Shown here piece after piece: positions 7,588 to 15,865 of a stretch of DNA of 17,283 nucleotides (its first letter is position 1; each line of letters begins with the position of its first letter). Under the pieces are notes generated by a model. That model saw nothing but the letters and a program-made list of their open reading frames with translations, was not told the DNA's origin and ran no database searches. The position numbers and the translations under genes are program-made. Origin of the DNA: Firmicutes bacterium UBA3941 (GTDB lineage Bacteria; Bacillota; Clostridia; Caldicoprobacterales; UBA3941); the NCBI GenBank assembly GCA_002385665.1, contig DGDX01000079.1:1-17283 (forward strand), read 5' to 3'.

Positions 7588-8232
7588 CTATTGATTTTTT
7601 AATACATAAACGGCGGCCTGTGTTCTATCGGAGACATCAATTTTCTTGAAGATATTAGAAACATGATTCTTAACAGTTTTATCACTAATAAACAGCTCTT
7701 CTGCTATTTCGCGGTTATTCTTTCCCTCGGCGATCAATAATAGGACCTCTATTTCCCTCTGGGTAAGGTTATTATGCTGTAGTTTTTTATTCACATCTGG
7801 TTTATGAGCTTCATCGAATTCCTTGATGAAGCTAGTAGTTATATTAGGTTGAACATATGTCTGACCATTGTAGACATCACGTATTGCCTCAATAAGGTGG
7901 TCGGATTCAGCATCTTTCATAACATATCCAGAAGCCCCAGCTTTAACGGACTTTAGAAGGTATTCCCTATCTTCATGTATGGTTAAAACGATTATTTGAG
8001 CAGAGCATCCCCTCTCCTTGAGCTCCCTTATAGCTTGTAAACCGTTTTTTATAGGCATATTTATATCCATAAGGATAATATCAGGGGCTGTAGCCAATCC
8101 CAACTCCACCGCCTCTTGTCCATCCTTTGCTTGTGCAATAACCTTGATGTCGTCCTCCAACTCTAAAATTTGCTGTAGACCTTTCCGCATTAAGGAATGG
8201 TCATCTGCTATCATCACCCTAATCATATTCAT
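7588..8232 (-). CDS. degU: DegU-like response regulator, NarL/LuxR type
   Basis: A 214-residue transcription factor with a receiver domain (about 4-120) and a LuxR-type helix-turn-helix (about 148-210). Receiver residues are in place: D10-D11 acidic pair, phosphoacceptor D56 in ILMDINMP, T84 and K106. The DNA-binding part has the family pattern LTQREIEVLLLIAEGKNNREIAEELFISDKTVKNHVSNIFKKI, with the recognition helix around SDKTVKNHVSNI. The ATG at 8232 has AGGAG 7 bases upstream; a GTG two codons earlier is too close to that signal. The start overlaps the end of the histidine kinase gene by 14 bases, so the two are translationally coupled and almost certainly cognate partners. In Bacillus DegU controls motility, exoenzymes and competence; the targets here are unknown. 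The 98 bases after the stop hold the next gene's promoter and no clean terminator. Confidence 0.9.
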   Translation of the reverse strand: MNMIRVMIADDHSLMRKGLQQILELEDDIKVIAQAKDGQEAVELGLATAPDIILMDINMPIKNGLQAIRELKERGCSAQIIVLTIHEDREYLLKSVKAGASGYVMKDAESDHLIEAIRDVYNGQTYVQPNITTSFIKEFDEAHKPDVNKKLQHNNLTQREIEVLLLIAEGKNNREIAEELFISDKTVKNHVSNIFKKIDVSDRTQAAVYVLKNQ

Positions 8233-9412
8233 ACACACGCTCCTTTCCTAATGCATTTAATGGGATTTCCAGTCTGAGAGTGGTACCTTTACCAGGTTGA
8301 GACTTAATATTCAACCTCCCTTTAAGCAGTTCAGCCCGCTGTTTCATTCCGTAGATACCAAATCCACCCAATTTACTATCCTTTAAATGTTTTAACCTTT
8401 GATTTTCAGTATCAAAACCCACCCCGTTATCAATGACAGAGCCTATAAGAGTATCCTCCATTATTTTTAAATTGATAAATACCTGGGATGCGTTGGCATG
8501 CCTAATAACATTATTTAATGCTTCTTGGATTATTCTAAAAATAGCTACCTCTATCAAAGAATCTACGTGTATATGCTCGGGATAGGCATCCAAAATGATA
8601 TCTATGTCGGTTTCATTCATTAACCGGTTTGTATACTCTTTAAGAGTGGCTATGAGTCCAAGGTCATCTAATGACATGGGTCTGAGATCAAAAATAATTC
8701 TACGTATTTCCTGGAGTGACCCCCGAACTAGTTTTCTAAGATCGCGAATTTCTTTTCGGGCTTGTTCCAAGTCTATCCCCAGCATTTTCTCAATTATTTC
8801 GGTTTTTAAAGATAGATTGGTCAATGATTGGGCAGGCCCATCATGTATATCACGTGCCACTCTCTGCCGCTCTTCTTCCTGAGCCATAATTATTCTTACC
8901 CCTAGTTCATCCTTTTTCTGTACTTCTAAAATGGTGTCATCTATATTGGTAAGGGCTATTTTTAAATAATTCATGGCAGATGCTACATGGCTTGTGATAT
9001 ACTCAGCTCTTTCCAGTGTCTGGCGCATCCTCCCTAATTGCTTTTCAACATCTGAACGCTGGGCTCTTAGCTGTTCCTCTTGCTTTCTATGTAAAATAAC
9101 CTGAACTTGTAGATCCTTTGTTACATCATATGCCTTGCGTATATCTTCTTCATTATAATTTTTGAAGTCCTTGCTTATTAACATAAGCTTATATCTGCTG
9201 GCTTTCTCCAGCTTCTCTAGTTTATCAACTTTTTCAATTGTTTTTCCAATTGTATCATTTAGTTCTGCTAAACGAGATTCCAGATCCTTACACTCACGCC
9301 TCGAATCTTCGGCTATCTCAAAAATTTCCCTCTTTCCCTTTTCAATAGCGTCTATTGTTTTTTGAACAATTTGATCCATTTGAACCAATTTATTAGAGTT
9401 ATATGAATCCAT
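8219..9412 (-). CDS. degS: DegS-like sensor histidine kinase, cytosolic
   Basis: A 397-residue HisKA_3-type kinase without membrane segments. Residues about 5-175 form a DegS-type sensor region rich in predicted coiled coil (charged heptads such as residues 25-70 and 105-140). The dimerisation motif QEEERQRVARDIHDGPAQ places the phosphorylated histidine at H190. The ATPase domain shows the N-box EALNNVIRHA (298-307), DNGVGF (328-333) and GGFGIYGM (349-356). AGGAG sits 6 bases before the ATG at 9412 and overlaps the stop of the small upstream gene. The length and absence of a membrane anchor match Bacillus DegS (about 385 residues), which is also cytosolic, and the degU-like gene overlaps its 3' end. 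The input signal cannot be inferred from sequence. Confidence 0.92.
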   Translation of the reverse strand: MDSYNSNKLVQMDQIVQKTIDAIEKGKREIFEIAEDSRRECKDLESRLAELNDTIGKTIEKVDKLEKLEKASRYKLMLISKDFKNYNEEDIRKAYDVTKDLQVQVILHRKQEEQLRAQRSDVEKQLGRMRQTLERAEYITSHVASAMNYLKIALTNIDDTILEVQKKDELGVRIIMAQEEERQRVARDIHDGPAQSLTNLSLKTEIIEKMLGIDLEQARKEIRDLRKLVRGSLQEIRRIIFDLRPMSLDDLGLIATLKEYTNRLMNETDIDIILDAYPEHIHVDSLIEVAIFRIIQEALNNVIRHANASQVFINLKIMEDTLIGSVIDNGVGFDTENQRLKHLKDSKLGGFGIYGMKQRAELLKGRLNIKSQPGKGTTLRLEIPLNALGKERVYEYD

Positions 9413-9421
9413 CTTACTCTC

Positions 9422-9580
9422 CTATCTTAAACGCTTATTTAGTCGCCTAGACGTTATAAAAACGTTTAGCACAAGGTAAGAGCCAATAAAAGAAATTATT
9501 GCCACACTCAGTTCTATACGCAGCTTAAGGCATATCATAATAAACGAATCAAGGCTAACATAATTATTCGACATGAACAT
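9422..9580 (-). CDS. Small single-pass membrane peptide (52 aa) upstream of degS
   Basis: Reading the minus strand shows a 52-codon frame, ATG at 9580 to TAG at 9422, with AGAGGA at 9594-9589 about 8 bases before the ATG. The peptide begins MFMSNNYVSLD, has one long hydrophobic helix at about residues 24-42 (LSVAIISFIGSYLVLNVFI), and ends in a basic tail SRRLNKRLR. By the positive-inside rule the tail faces the cytoplasm. The stop TAG overlaps the AGGAG that drives degS, 9 bases before its ATG, so translation of the two is probably linked. I do not recognise a family. The clean combination of ribosome binding site, helix, charged tail and coupling argues for a real gene. It could be a membrane partner or input module for the soluble kinase, which is inference. 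Confidence 0.65.
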   Translation of the reverse strand: MFMSNNYVSLDSFIMICLKLRIELSVAIISFIGSYLVLNVFITSRRLNKRLR

Positions 9581-9677
9581 CCAAATTTCCTCTTTATGCG
9601 AAATGAAAATCAGGTGATATTATTTTAATGGTATAAATAGGGAAAATACAAAAAATAAGTAAACAGATATACGATAT

Positions 9678-10259
9678 TTAAACTACAATGATCTCCCTCT
9701 CGGTTACAATGATATCAAGGGGAATGTCAAAATCATCTATGGGAACTTCATCTATAATCTGAAAGCTATACGCTAATCCAATCTTTAGTGCCCTGGGTGA
9801 TAATTTAATTAAGAACCTATCATAATACCCTTTGCCATATCCCAGTCTGTTACCCCTTCTATCAAATGCTAATCCAGGTACTAGAACCACCTCTATCTCT
9901 TTAGGATCTACCTGCCTAACAAACTCAGCTATCGGTTCTAGAAGCCCAAAATGGGACGGGGCTAACTCGGCTAAGTCATAAATTTGGGAAGCTATTAGTC
10001 GTGTAGTCTCAGTAACACATATAGGAACTGATACCTTTTTACCGTCTAAAAGCAAACATTCAATGATGTTCCTGGTATTGACCTCCTTACCAATATTGAC
10101 ATAACTCATAAAATTTTGTGGGGTATAACCATATGTAATTGTACTGAACAAAGCCCGAATATTACGATTATTTATTAGATATTCCTCTCTTGTAAGCTCA
10201 TTTCTGAGTGCCAACATTTCTTTACGAATTAACTTTTTTCTTTCCCTGATGTTATCCAT
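9678..10259 (-). CDS. 5-formyltetrahydrofolate cyclo-ligase (5,10-methenyl-THF synthetase)
   Basis: Converts 5-formyltetrahydrofolate to 5,10-methenyltetrahydrofolate using ATP, recycling a stored form of the one-carbon carrier in the cytosol. The 193-residue protein has the basic N-terminal helix with the substrate/ATP motif RKEM, and the family signature RRGNRLGYGKGYYDRFL near residues 133-149. The frame is open further upstream to 10382, but that part overlaps the end of alr; the ATG at 10259 begins the canonical MDNIRERKKLIRKEM and has GGAG within the last codons of alr. It lies one base past the alr stop, so the two are co-transcribed and translationally coupled. The 97 bases between its stop and the small gene upstream of degS contain no clear terminator. 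Confidence 0.93.
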   Translation of the reverse strand: MDNIRERKKLIRKEMLALRNELTREEYLINNRNIRALFSTITYGYTPQNFMSYVNIGKEVNTRNIIECLLLDGKKVSVPICVTETTRLIASQIYDLAELAPSHFGLLEPIAEFVRQVDPKEIEVVLVPGLAFDRRGNRLGYGKGYYDRFLIKLSPRALKIGLAYSFQIIDEVPIDDFDIPLDIIVTEREIIVV

Positions 10260-10260
10260 T

Positions 10261-11385
10261 TTAACTCTCTCCATATATTCTGGGTACCCTGGCGCTAATA
10301 CCGGTAAGAACTTCATAGGAAATCGTTCCATACAGTTTAGCCAGATCATCGGCAAAAATACTCCTATCCCCTTGCCTACCAATCAACACCACATCATCGC
10401 CTACTTCAGTACCAGGTATATCCGTCACATCCACCATCATTTGATCCATACATATATTTCCAACAATAGGGGCTTTCTTTCCCCTTATCAAAACCCATCC
10501 TTTGTTGCTCAATAAACGACTATAGCCATCACCATAGCCCACTGGTAGAGTAGCTATAATCCTGGGTTCTTGTGCGATATAAGTCCTACCATAGCTTATT
10601 GCAGAACCAACGCCTATCGATTTAATATGAAGAACCCTAGTATGCCAACTTAAAACCGGTTCTACTTTTATAACCCTTTTAGAGTCCAAAGCATGGCCTG
10701 GTATATAGCCGTATATTCCTATTCCTATCCTTACCATATTGAAATGCGATTTGGGAAAGTTGACCATTGATGCCGTGTTTGCAGCATGGATCCATACCGG
10801 ATGTATTCCAGCCCGCCTGAAATCATTTACAACACTCACAAATCGGTCTAATTGGATAGATGAGTAGTTCTGATCAGGTTCATCGGCGCTGGAAAAATGA
10901 GTGAAAATTCCCTCCAGGATTAGATGTTCCATTTGATTTATAGCGATGCCAAGTTTTACCGCTTCTTCTCTATCTCTAACACCAATCCTACCCATACCAG
11001 TATCTACCTTGAGGTGGACCTTAACTTTTTTGCGTTTTTCTCCGGCCAGTTTATTAATAAGCATAGCACTGTCTAGGGAAAACAAGCAGATTGAAAGGTT
11101 ATAATCCAGTATTAGATTTATTTGGTCGGTAGCAAAGCCCCCAAGGACCAAAATATCACAATCAATACCCCCACGACGTAACTTAACCCCTTCTTCAGGG
11201 ATAGCTACTCCTAATGAATGTGCCCCGGATTTTAGGGCTGCTTTGGCAACTTCCAGTATTCCATGACCATAGGCATTAGCTTTCACAATTGCCATAATTG
11301 CAGTTTTGGAGTCCAACTGACTTTTAATTTCTTTTATATTGTTCTCTAACTTAATAAGATCAATTACCACTCGGGTAGGCCTCAT
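10261..11385 (-). CDS. alr: Alanine racemase (PLP-dependent)
   Basis: Interconverts L- and D-alanine, supplying D-Ala for peptidoglycan (and often acting in spore germination control in spore formers). The 374-residue protein shows the PLP lysine K35 in AIVKANAYGHG and the second catalytic base Y265 in AISYGRTY, at the classic positions for the family, plus LPVGYGDGYSR and the GNICMDQMMVDVT motif near the dimer interface. The start is the ATG at 11385, preceded by GAGGTGA with good spacing. The frame continues 22 codons upstream to an ATG at 11451, but that has no convincing ribosome binding site and would add a non-conserved N-terminus. The gene is followed at once by the cyclo-ligase gene. 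The 228-base leader contains a small GC-rich hairpin and only a weak promoter candidate (TTGCAC-N17-TATAGG near 11504-11476). Confidence 0.96.
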   Translation of the reverse strand: MRPTRVVIDLIKLENNIKEIKSQLDSKTAIMAIVKANAYGHGILEVAKAALKSGAHSLGVAIPEEGVKLRRGGIDCDILVLGGFATDQINLILDYNLSICLFSLDSAMLINKLAGEKRKKVKVHLKVDTGMGRIGVRDREEAVKLGIAINQMEHLILEGIFTHFSSADEPDQNYSSIQLDRFVSVVNDFRRAGIHPVWIHAANTASMVNFPKSHFNMVRIGIGIYGYIPGHALDSKRVIKVEPVLSWHTRVLHIKSIGVGSAISYGRTYIAQEPRIIATLPVGYGDGYSRLLSNKGWVLIRGKKAPIVGNICMDQMMVDVTDIPGTEVGDDVVLIGRQGDRSIFADDLAKLYGTISYEVLTGISARVPRIYGES

Positions 11386-11426
11386 TAAAATCACCTCGTA
11401 GGCAATTATATTTGGAAGATTTTTGT

Positions 11427-11446
11427 AAAACCAGGTCCACGACCTG
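11427..11446 (-). terminator. Small GC-rich hairpin with T4 in the alr leader
   Basis: CAGGTC (11432-11437) and GACCTG (11441-11446) form a 6-bp stem with a 3-base loop; on the minus strand it is followed by G and four T (11430-11427). It sits 42 bases before the alr start. It could be the weak 3' end of the aromatic operon upstream or a leader attenuator. The stem is short, so it may be chance. Confidence 0.3.
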
Positions 11447-11613
11447 TCCATTTCTTATTTTAGTGGTATAAAACCAGCCCTATAACATCCAAATAATTGC
11501 CGTGCAATTGCTACACACAGGTTTCAACGATGCAGACTAACCATATCCATATTCCTTGTTTAAACTAAGTAAAATATAACGTTCATAAGAGCAAGGATGA
11601 CTTTACCACATCG

Positions 11614-12045
11614 TTATAACTCATATATCTCCTCTGGAGATAAGATATTAATACCGTTATGGTTTAGTACCCCTATAGCCTCATCAATCTCACGGATTTT
11701 GAAAAGGATTAAGGCTCGTTCCGATGGCCTACGAACAAACGAATACAAATACTCAACGCTAATATCGTTTTGACTGAGGATTTCCAAGACTTGATGCAAT
11801 CCACCAGGCGAATCAGCGACCTCTACAGCCAATACATCAGTAGTATTAACTGTGTAACCTGCATCTTTAATCACCCGCATAGCATCACTATACCGGCTGA
11901 CTATCATCCTAATTATTCCAAAATTAGCGGTATCGGCCACAGATATGGCACTTATATCGATATTATTCTCTTTTAATATCTTGGTTAGCTGGGCTAACCG
12001 TCCTTTCTTATTTTCAAGGAATACCGATATCTGTTTTATCTTCAT
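11614..12045 (-). CDS. Tandem ACT-domain protein of the aromatic-acid operon
   Basis: A 143-residue protein made of two ACT-like units (about 3-68 and 70-140), the first starting KIKQISVFLENKKGRLAQLTKILKENNIDISAIS, a typical ACT strand-loop-helix with the ligand-loop glycine. It has no catalytic domain. ACT domains bind amino acids and control enzymes or regulators allosterically. Stand-alone ACT proteins of this type are often encoded beside phenylacetate-CoA ligase and indolepyruvate oxidoreductase genes, as here. The ATG is preceded by AAAGGAGG with 5-base spacing and lies 12 bases after the paaK stop, so it is the last gene of the iorA-iorB-paaK operon. I infer that it senses an aromatic amino acid and modulates the pathway enzymes, which is not shown by sequence. 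Confidence 0.85.
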   Translation of the reverse strand: MKIKQISVFLENKKGRLAQLTKILKENNIDISAISVADTANFGIIRMIVSRYSDAMRVIKDAGYTVNTTDVLAVEVADSPGGLHQVLEILSQNDISVEYLYSFVRRPSERALILFKIREIDEAIGVLNHNGINILSPEEIYEL

Positions 12046-12057
12046 ATTACCCTCCTT

Positions 12058-13356
12058 TTATCTTCTTTTATCGACGACTCGTACAGCCTTACCTTGACTT
12101 CTCTCGATAGTCTTTGGCTCTACTAATTTTACTCTCACTGATAAGCCTAAGGTGCTCTGAATCTCATAGGCAATCCTGCGGTTTAATTCCTCTAATCTAC
12201 GCACTTCATCGGAAAATAATTTCTCTGATACCTCTACCCACACCTCTAAATTGTCCATATTTCCTACTCTGTCAATAACTAGTAGATAATGGGGCTCAGT
12301 TTCACCGATATCTATCAAAATACTTTCAATCTGGGACGGGAAGACATTAACCCCACGAATGATAAGCATGTCATCAGTCCTACCTATAACTTTTTGCATC
12401 CTTACATGGGTGCGTCCGCAAGGACAAGGTTCGTAATTAAGTGAGGAAATATCCCTGGTACGATACCTTATAACTGGGATGCCCTCTTTTGTTATGGTAG
12501 TAAAGACCAATTCACCCTCTGAACCCTCAGGTAATACTTCACCGGTAACAGGATCAATAATTTCGGGGATAAAATGATCTTCATTTATATGGAGGCCGGT
12601 TTTGTACAAGCATTCGCTAGCAACCCCGGGACCTATTATCTCGCTTAGCCCGTATATATCAATTGCAACAATTCCTAATTTTTCTTCAATCTCTTGGCGT
12701 AAGCCTTCGGTCCAGGGTTCTGCTCCCAAAATACCATATTTTAGCTTAAAATTATCTTTGTGTAAATTCATTTCGGCCATAGTTTCGGCTATATACAGCG
12801 CATAGGATGGAGTACAGGCCAAGACTGTAGTTCCAAAGTCTTTCATAAGCATTATTTGCCTTTTTGTGTTTCCACCGGATATAGGTATTACTGAAGCTCC
12901 AAGGCGTTCTGCACCATAATGTACTCCCAAGCCGCCAGTGAACAAACCATAACCATAGGCTACTTGGATTACAGAATCCTTAGTCGCCCCCCCGCAGGTT
13001 AAGGTTCTAGCCATTAGTTCTGACCAAATGGCAATGTCCCGGCGTGTATAGCCTACAACGGTAGGTTTTCCAGTGGTTCCGGATGAAGCATGGATTCTCA
13101 CTATTTCACTAAGCGGTACAGCAAAAAAACCATATGGATAATTTTCCCTAAGGTCATCTTTTGTGGTAAAGGGTAGTTTGTTTAGATCTTCTATCCCTTT
13201 GATATCTTCAGGCATAAGTCCTCTCTCTTGCATCAGGTTACGATAGTAGGGGACATTGTAATATACCCTTTCTACTGCCTCAATAAGTCTTTGACTTTGT
13301 AATTTTTTTAATTCCTCTCGTTCCATGCATTCACAATATTTATTCCAATAATTCAT
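12058..13356 (-). CDS. paaK: Phenylacetate-CoA ligase-type AMP-forming enzyme
   Basis: Adenylates an aryl-acid, then transfers it to CoA. The 432 residues fit PaaK-type ligases (usual length about 430-440). Visible motifs are the adenylate-forming P-loop [16 protein letters not shown] at 89-104, [15 protein letters not shown] near 234-248, a Cys-rich CPCGRTH near 318-324, and the hinge/ATP segment [20 protein letters not shown] near 332-351, with the usual catalytic Lys region ([15 protein letters not shown]) at the C-terminus. The gene lies 18 bases past iorB, with a GGGGAGG signal about 12 bases before the ATG. Beside indolepyruvate oxidoreductase it most likely handles phenylacetate, 4-hydroxyphenylacetate or indoleacetate. 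It could run toward the acid with ATP formation or toward the CoA ester; the direction cannot be read from sequence. Confidence 0.9.
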   Translation of the reverse strand: MNYWNKYCECMEREELKKLQSQRLIEAVERVYYNVPYYRNLMQERGLMPEDIKGIEDLNKLPFTTKDDLRENYPYGFFAVPLSEIVRIHASSGTTGKPTVVGYTRRDIAIWSELMARTLTCGGATKDSVIQVAYGYGLFTGGLGVHYGAERLGASVIPISGGNTKRQIMLMKDFGTTVLACTPSYALYIAETMAEMNLHKDNFKLKYGILGAEPWTEGLRQEIEEKLGIVAIDIYGLSEIIGPGVASECLYKTGLHINEDHFIPEIIDPVTGEVLPEGSEGELVFTTITKEGIPVIRYRTRDISSLNYEPCPCGRTHVRMQKVIGRTDDMLIIRGVNVFPSQIESILIDIGETEPHYLLVIDRVGNMDNLEVWVEVSEKLFSDEVRRLEELNRRIAYEIQSTLGLSVRVKLVEPKTIERSQGKAVRVVDKRR

Positions 13357-13374
13357 TGCGACTCAATTCCTCCC

Positions 13375-13953
13375 CTATACCCTAGCATTATAACCCTTGT
13401 CGAAGGCCTTAAGATTTATCTCAACCGTTCGGGGTGGTACAGTACGGCTTAAAGCTTTTTCCCAATTTTTATAATCTATATCTGTGTATTTTGCTAAAAC
13501 TCCTAACAATACTGAGTTGGCTACACGAATATTGCCTATTTCTTTTGCTATATCTATCGCATTGATAATAATAGCCTTAGCTGTGGACTTCTTAAGCCTA
13601 TCTAATATATCATCAGGGTATTCTGCAGCACCGGTAATAACAGGCATTGGATTAATGGATTGGTCGTTTACTATAAGCATACCCCCCTCTTTAAGATAGT
13701 GCAACCATCTTAAAGCCTCCATCTTTTCAAAAGACAAAAGTATATCTGCCTTTCCTACCTCTATTAGGGGGGAGTAAACCTTTTTGCCAAATCTTACATG
13801 GGTAACAACACTACCTCCCCTTTGTGCCATCCCATGCACTTCTGAGACCTTCACATCATATTCTAAGTCGCTGGCTAGATTGCCCAAAACCCTACTGGTT
13901 AGGAGGGTACCCTGTCCCCCTACCCCAACTATTAGTATATTAATACTCTGCAT
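13375..13953 (-). CDS. iorB: Indolepyruvate:ferredoxin oxidoreductase, beta subunit
   Basis: Small subunit of the thiamine-dependent enzyme that oxidatively decarboxylates indolepyruvate and other aryl-pyruvates to aryl-acetyl-CoA, passing electrons to ferredoxin. The 192-residue protein is a single 2-oxoacid oxidoreductase gamma-type domain: glycine-rich GVGGQGT at 10-16, then EVHGMAQRGGSVVTHVRFG at about 38-56, both family hallmarks, and a normal length. The ATG at 13953 touches the iorA stop codon with no base between, so the subunits are translated in step. The ribosome binding signal AAGGG lies inside the end of iorA. It carries no iron-sulfur motif; those lie on the alpha subunit. Confidence 0.95.
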   Translation of the reverse strand: MQSINILIVGVGGQGTLLTSRVLGNLASDLEYDVKVSEVHGMAQRGGSVVTHVRFGKKVYSPLIEVGKADILLSFEKMEALRWLHYLKEGGMLIVNDQSINPMPVITGAAEYPDDILDRLKKSTAKAIIINAIDIAKEIGNIRVANSVLLGVLAKYTDIDYKNWEKALSRTVPPRTVEINLKAFDKGYNARV

Positions 13954-15678
13954 CTATAAGTCCACCCTTTCCATAGCGTTGAATCTACATATCCTTTCAC
14001 ATAACCCGCAGCCATTACATAAGGCATCATCGATGACCATGCATTCATCCAACTTTTGAATAGCCGGACACCCTATTCTCAAGCATAAGCCACAATTTTT
14101 ACATTTTTCCGGAACAATTCTTAAAGGTAAAGATTTGGATTTATCTAGTAGGGCGCAAGGCCTTCTAAAGATTATTACAGAGGGCTCTTCCTTTTCCAAT
14201 TCATTCTTTAAAACTTTTCTCGAAGTCTCCAGGTCAAAGGGATCTAAGACATGGATATTATTTATGCCCACTGCTTTAACTAGAGTCACCAAATCCAATA
14301 TAGGTGCTTCTTCACCCTTTATAGTACGGCCAGTGGAAGGGTTATCCTGGTGTCCTGTCATTGCAGTGATAGAATTATCCAAAATTAGAATAGTGGATAT
14401 ACCTTTATTGTATACTATGTCAATGAGACCACCAATCCCCGAATGGATGAAAGTAGAGTCTCCAATTACACCTATCATTTTTTTAGCAAAATCCTTACCC
14501 AGGACTTTTTCAAAACCGTGAGCCATACCGATACTGGCTCCCATACAAACGCATGTATCCAACCCCTCAAGGGGAGATAGAGTCCCTAGGGTATAACATC
14601 CTATATCTCCTGTGGCGGTTAATTTGAGCTTCTTAAGGGTATAGAATACTGCCCTATGAGGGCAACCGGGGCATAAGACCGGGGGTCTGTTGGGTAATTC
14701 TTCAGCAGGTTGGGTGTTCACAGTAATACCACTAATTGCCTGCTCAATCATATTGGCTGTATACTCACCTTGTACTGAAAATAATTCTTTCCCTATAGCC
14801 GGGATTCCCCAACTTCTTACTTGCTCCTCTATTATAGGTTCCAATTCTTCCAGAACATACAAAGTCTCTACACGGGAAGCAAAGTCTAAAATTAGATCCT
14901 TAGGTAATGGGTGGACCATGCCCAACTTCAGGAAGGAAGCCTCAGGAAATGCTTCTTTGGCATATTGGTATACAATACCACTTGTTATGATTCCGATCTT
15001 TTCGCTCCTCATTTCTATCCTATTTATCTCAAATTCACAAGAATCCTTGGCAAGATCTTTCATTCTTTGTTCCACAAATACATGCCTTTTACGTGCCATC
15101 CCTGGCATCATTACATACTTTTGAGGATTTTTTGTGTATTCCTTTATTGAGAATGGTAAAGGTTCCTCTAAACTGACCAAGCTTTGTGAATGCGATATCC
15201 TGGTAGTTAATCTTAATAAAACGGGGGTATCATATTTTTCGCTAAGCTCAAAGGCGAGTTTTACAAAGTCCTTTGCTTCTTGGCTATCTGCAGGTTCCAG
15301 CATTGGGATATGGGCTGATCTGGCATAATATCTACTGTCCTGTTCGTTCTGGGAACTATGCATTCCCGGGTCATCAGCTACTACCACTACCAGGCCCCCA
15401 TTTACCCCGGTATAGGATACGGTAAATAGGGGATCTGCCGCGACGTTGAGGCCTACATGCTTCATTGACACAATAGCACGTCCACCTGCTATAGAAGCAC
15501 CTATAGCAACTTCCATAGCAATCTTTTCGTTAGGCGACCATTCAGTATAAATTTCATCGTAATTTGCGATGAATTCCGTTATTTCAGTACTGGGAGTTCC
15601 AGGATATGCTGTTGCCACCCTAACTCCGGCTTCATATGCGCCTCTGGCAACAGCCTTATTTCCTAACATCAATTCCAT
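13954..15678 (-). CDS. iorA: Indolepyruvate:ferredoxin oxidoreductase, alpha subunit
   Basis: Large subunit, 574 residues, carrying the thiamine pyrophosphate and iron-sulfur sites. In order: the pyrimidine-binding domain at about 5-175 (TAYPGTPSTEI near 23-33, NEKIAMEVAIGAS near 50-62), a transketolase C-like domain, the CPGCPHRAVFYTLKK stretch, the TPP diphosphate motif starting at GDSTF near 405 and ending at ILDNSITAMTGHQDNPSTG, and a C-terminal two-cluster ferredoxin region. There CKNCGLCLRIGCP (Cys-x2-Cys-x2-Cys-x4-Cys-Pro) and CNGCGLCERIC (x2, x2, x3) can hold two [4Fe-4S] clusters. The ATG at 15678 has GGAGG 9 bases upstream. The frame is open to 15771, but that stretch contains the promoter, so it is not coding. 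It opens the iorA-iorB-paaK-ACT operon. Confidence 0.96.
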   Translation of the reverse strand: MELMLGNKAVARGAYEAGVRVATAYPGTPSTEITEFIANYDEIYTEWSPNEKIAMEVAIGASIAGGRAIVSMKHVGLNVAADPLFTVSYTGVNGGLVVVVADDPGMHSSQNEQDSRYYARSAHIPMLEPADSQEAKDFVKLAFELSEKYDTPVLLRLTTRISHSQSLVSLEEPLPFSIKEYTKNPQKYVMMPGMARKRHVFVEQRMKDLAKDSCEFEINRIEMRSEKIGIITSGIVYQYAKEAFPEASFLKLGMVHPLPKDLILDFASRVETLYVLEELEPIIEEQVRSWGIPAIGKELFSVQGEYTANMIEQAISGITVNTQPAEELPNRPPVLCPGCPHRAVFYTLKKLKLTATGDIGCYTLGTLSPLEGLDTCVCMGASIGMAHGFEKVLGKDFAKKMIGVIGDSTFIHSGIGGLIDIVYNKGISTILILDNSITAMTGHQDNPSTGRTIKGEEAPILDLVTLVKAVGINNIHVLDPFDLETSRKVLKNELEKEEPSVIIFRRPCALLDKSKSLPLRIVPEKCKNCGLCLRIGCPAIQKLDECMVIDDALCNGCGLCERICRFNAMERVDL

Positions 15679-15742
15679 AATAGAAAACCTCCAAAAAGAT
15701 AAATAAATTTCCTGTATTTTTAATGTTGGTCTTGTTGTAACA

Positions 15743-15771
15743 ACTATATATTCAACTGGTTCTATAATCAA
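15743..15771 (-). promoter_or_regulatory. Promoter of the iorA-iorB-paaK-ACT operon
   Basis: On the minus strand TTGATT (15771-15766) and TATAGT (15748-15743) are separated by 17 bases, predicting a start near 15736 and a leader of about 58 bases to the iorA ATG. An 11-bp inverted repeat GTTGT-T-ACAAC (15744-15734) overlaps the -10 and start region and could be a regulator site. The region between the symporter stop and this promoter contains no clear terminator, so read-through is possible. Confidence 0.55.
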
Positions 15772-15865
15772 AGAAAACGGTTTACTCCATTATCATTAGA
15801 GACCCAGAAATATTACTTTGGTATACATTTATTGAAACTGGCTAATCAAGGGTATATCATGTAAC

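Noticed and set aside
10260..10382. N-terminal extension of the folate cyclo-ligase gene overlapping alr
   Set aside because: The extra 41 codons lie inside the conserved end of alr in another frame, while the ATG at 10259 has its own ribosome binding site and gives the normal family length.
11386..11451. N-terminal extension of alr to an ATG at 11451
   Set aside because: No good ribosome binding site there. GAGGTGA precedes the ATG at 11385, and that start puts the PLP lysine and catalytic tyrosine at the usual family positions.
11386..11613. T-box or other amino acid riboswitch upstream of alr
   Set aside because: I could not find the conserved T-box sequence or a strong terminator/antiterminator pair; the hairpin near alr is only 6 bp.
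14135..15150. Plus-strand open frames of up to 144 codons opposite iorA
   Set aside because: They are the antisense image of a well-conserved gene, with low-complexity translations and no translation signals.
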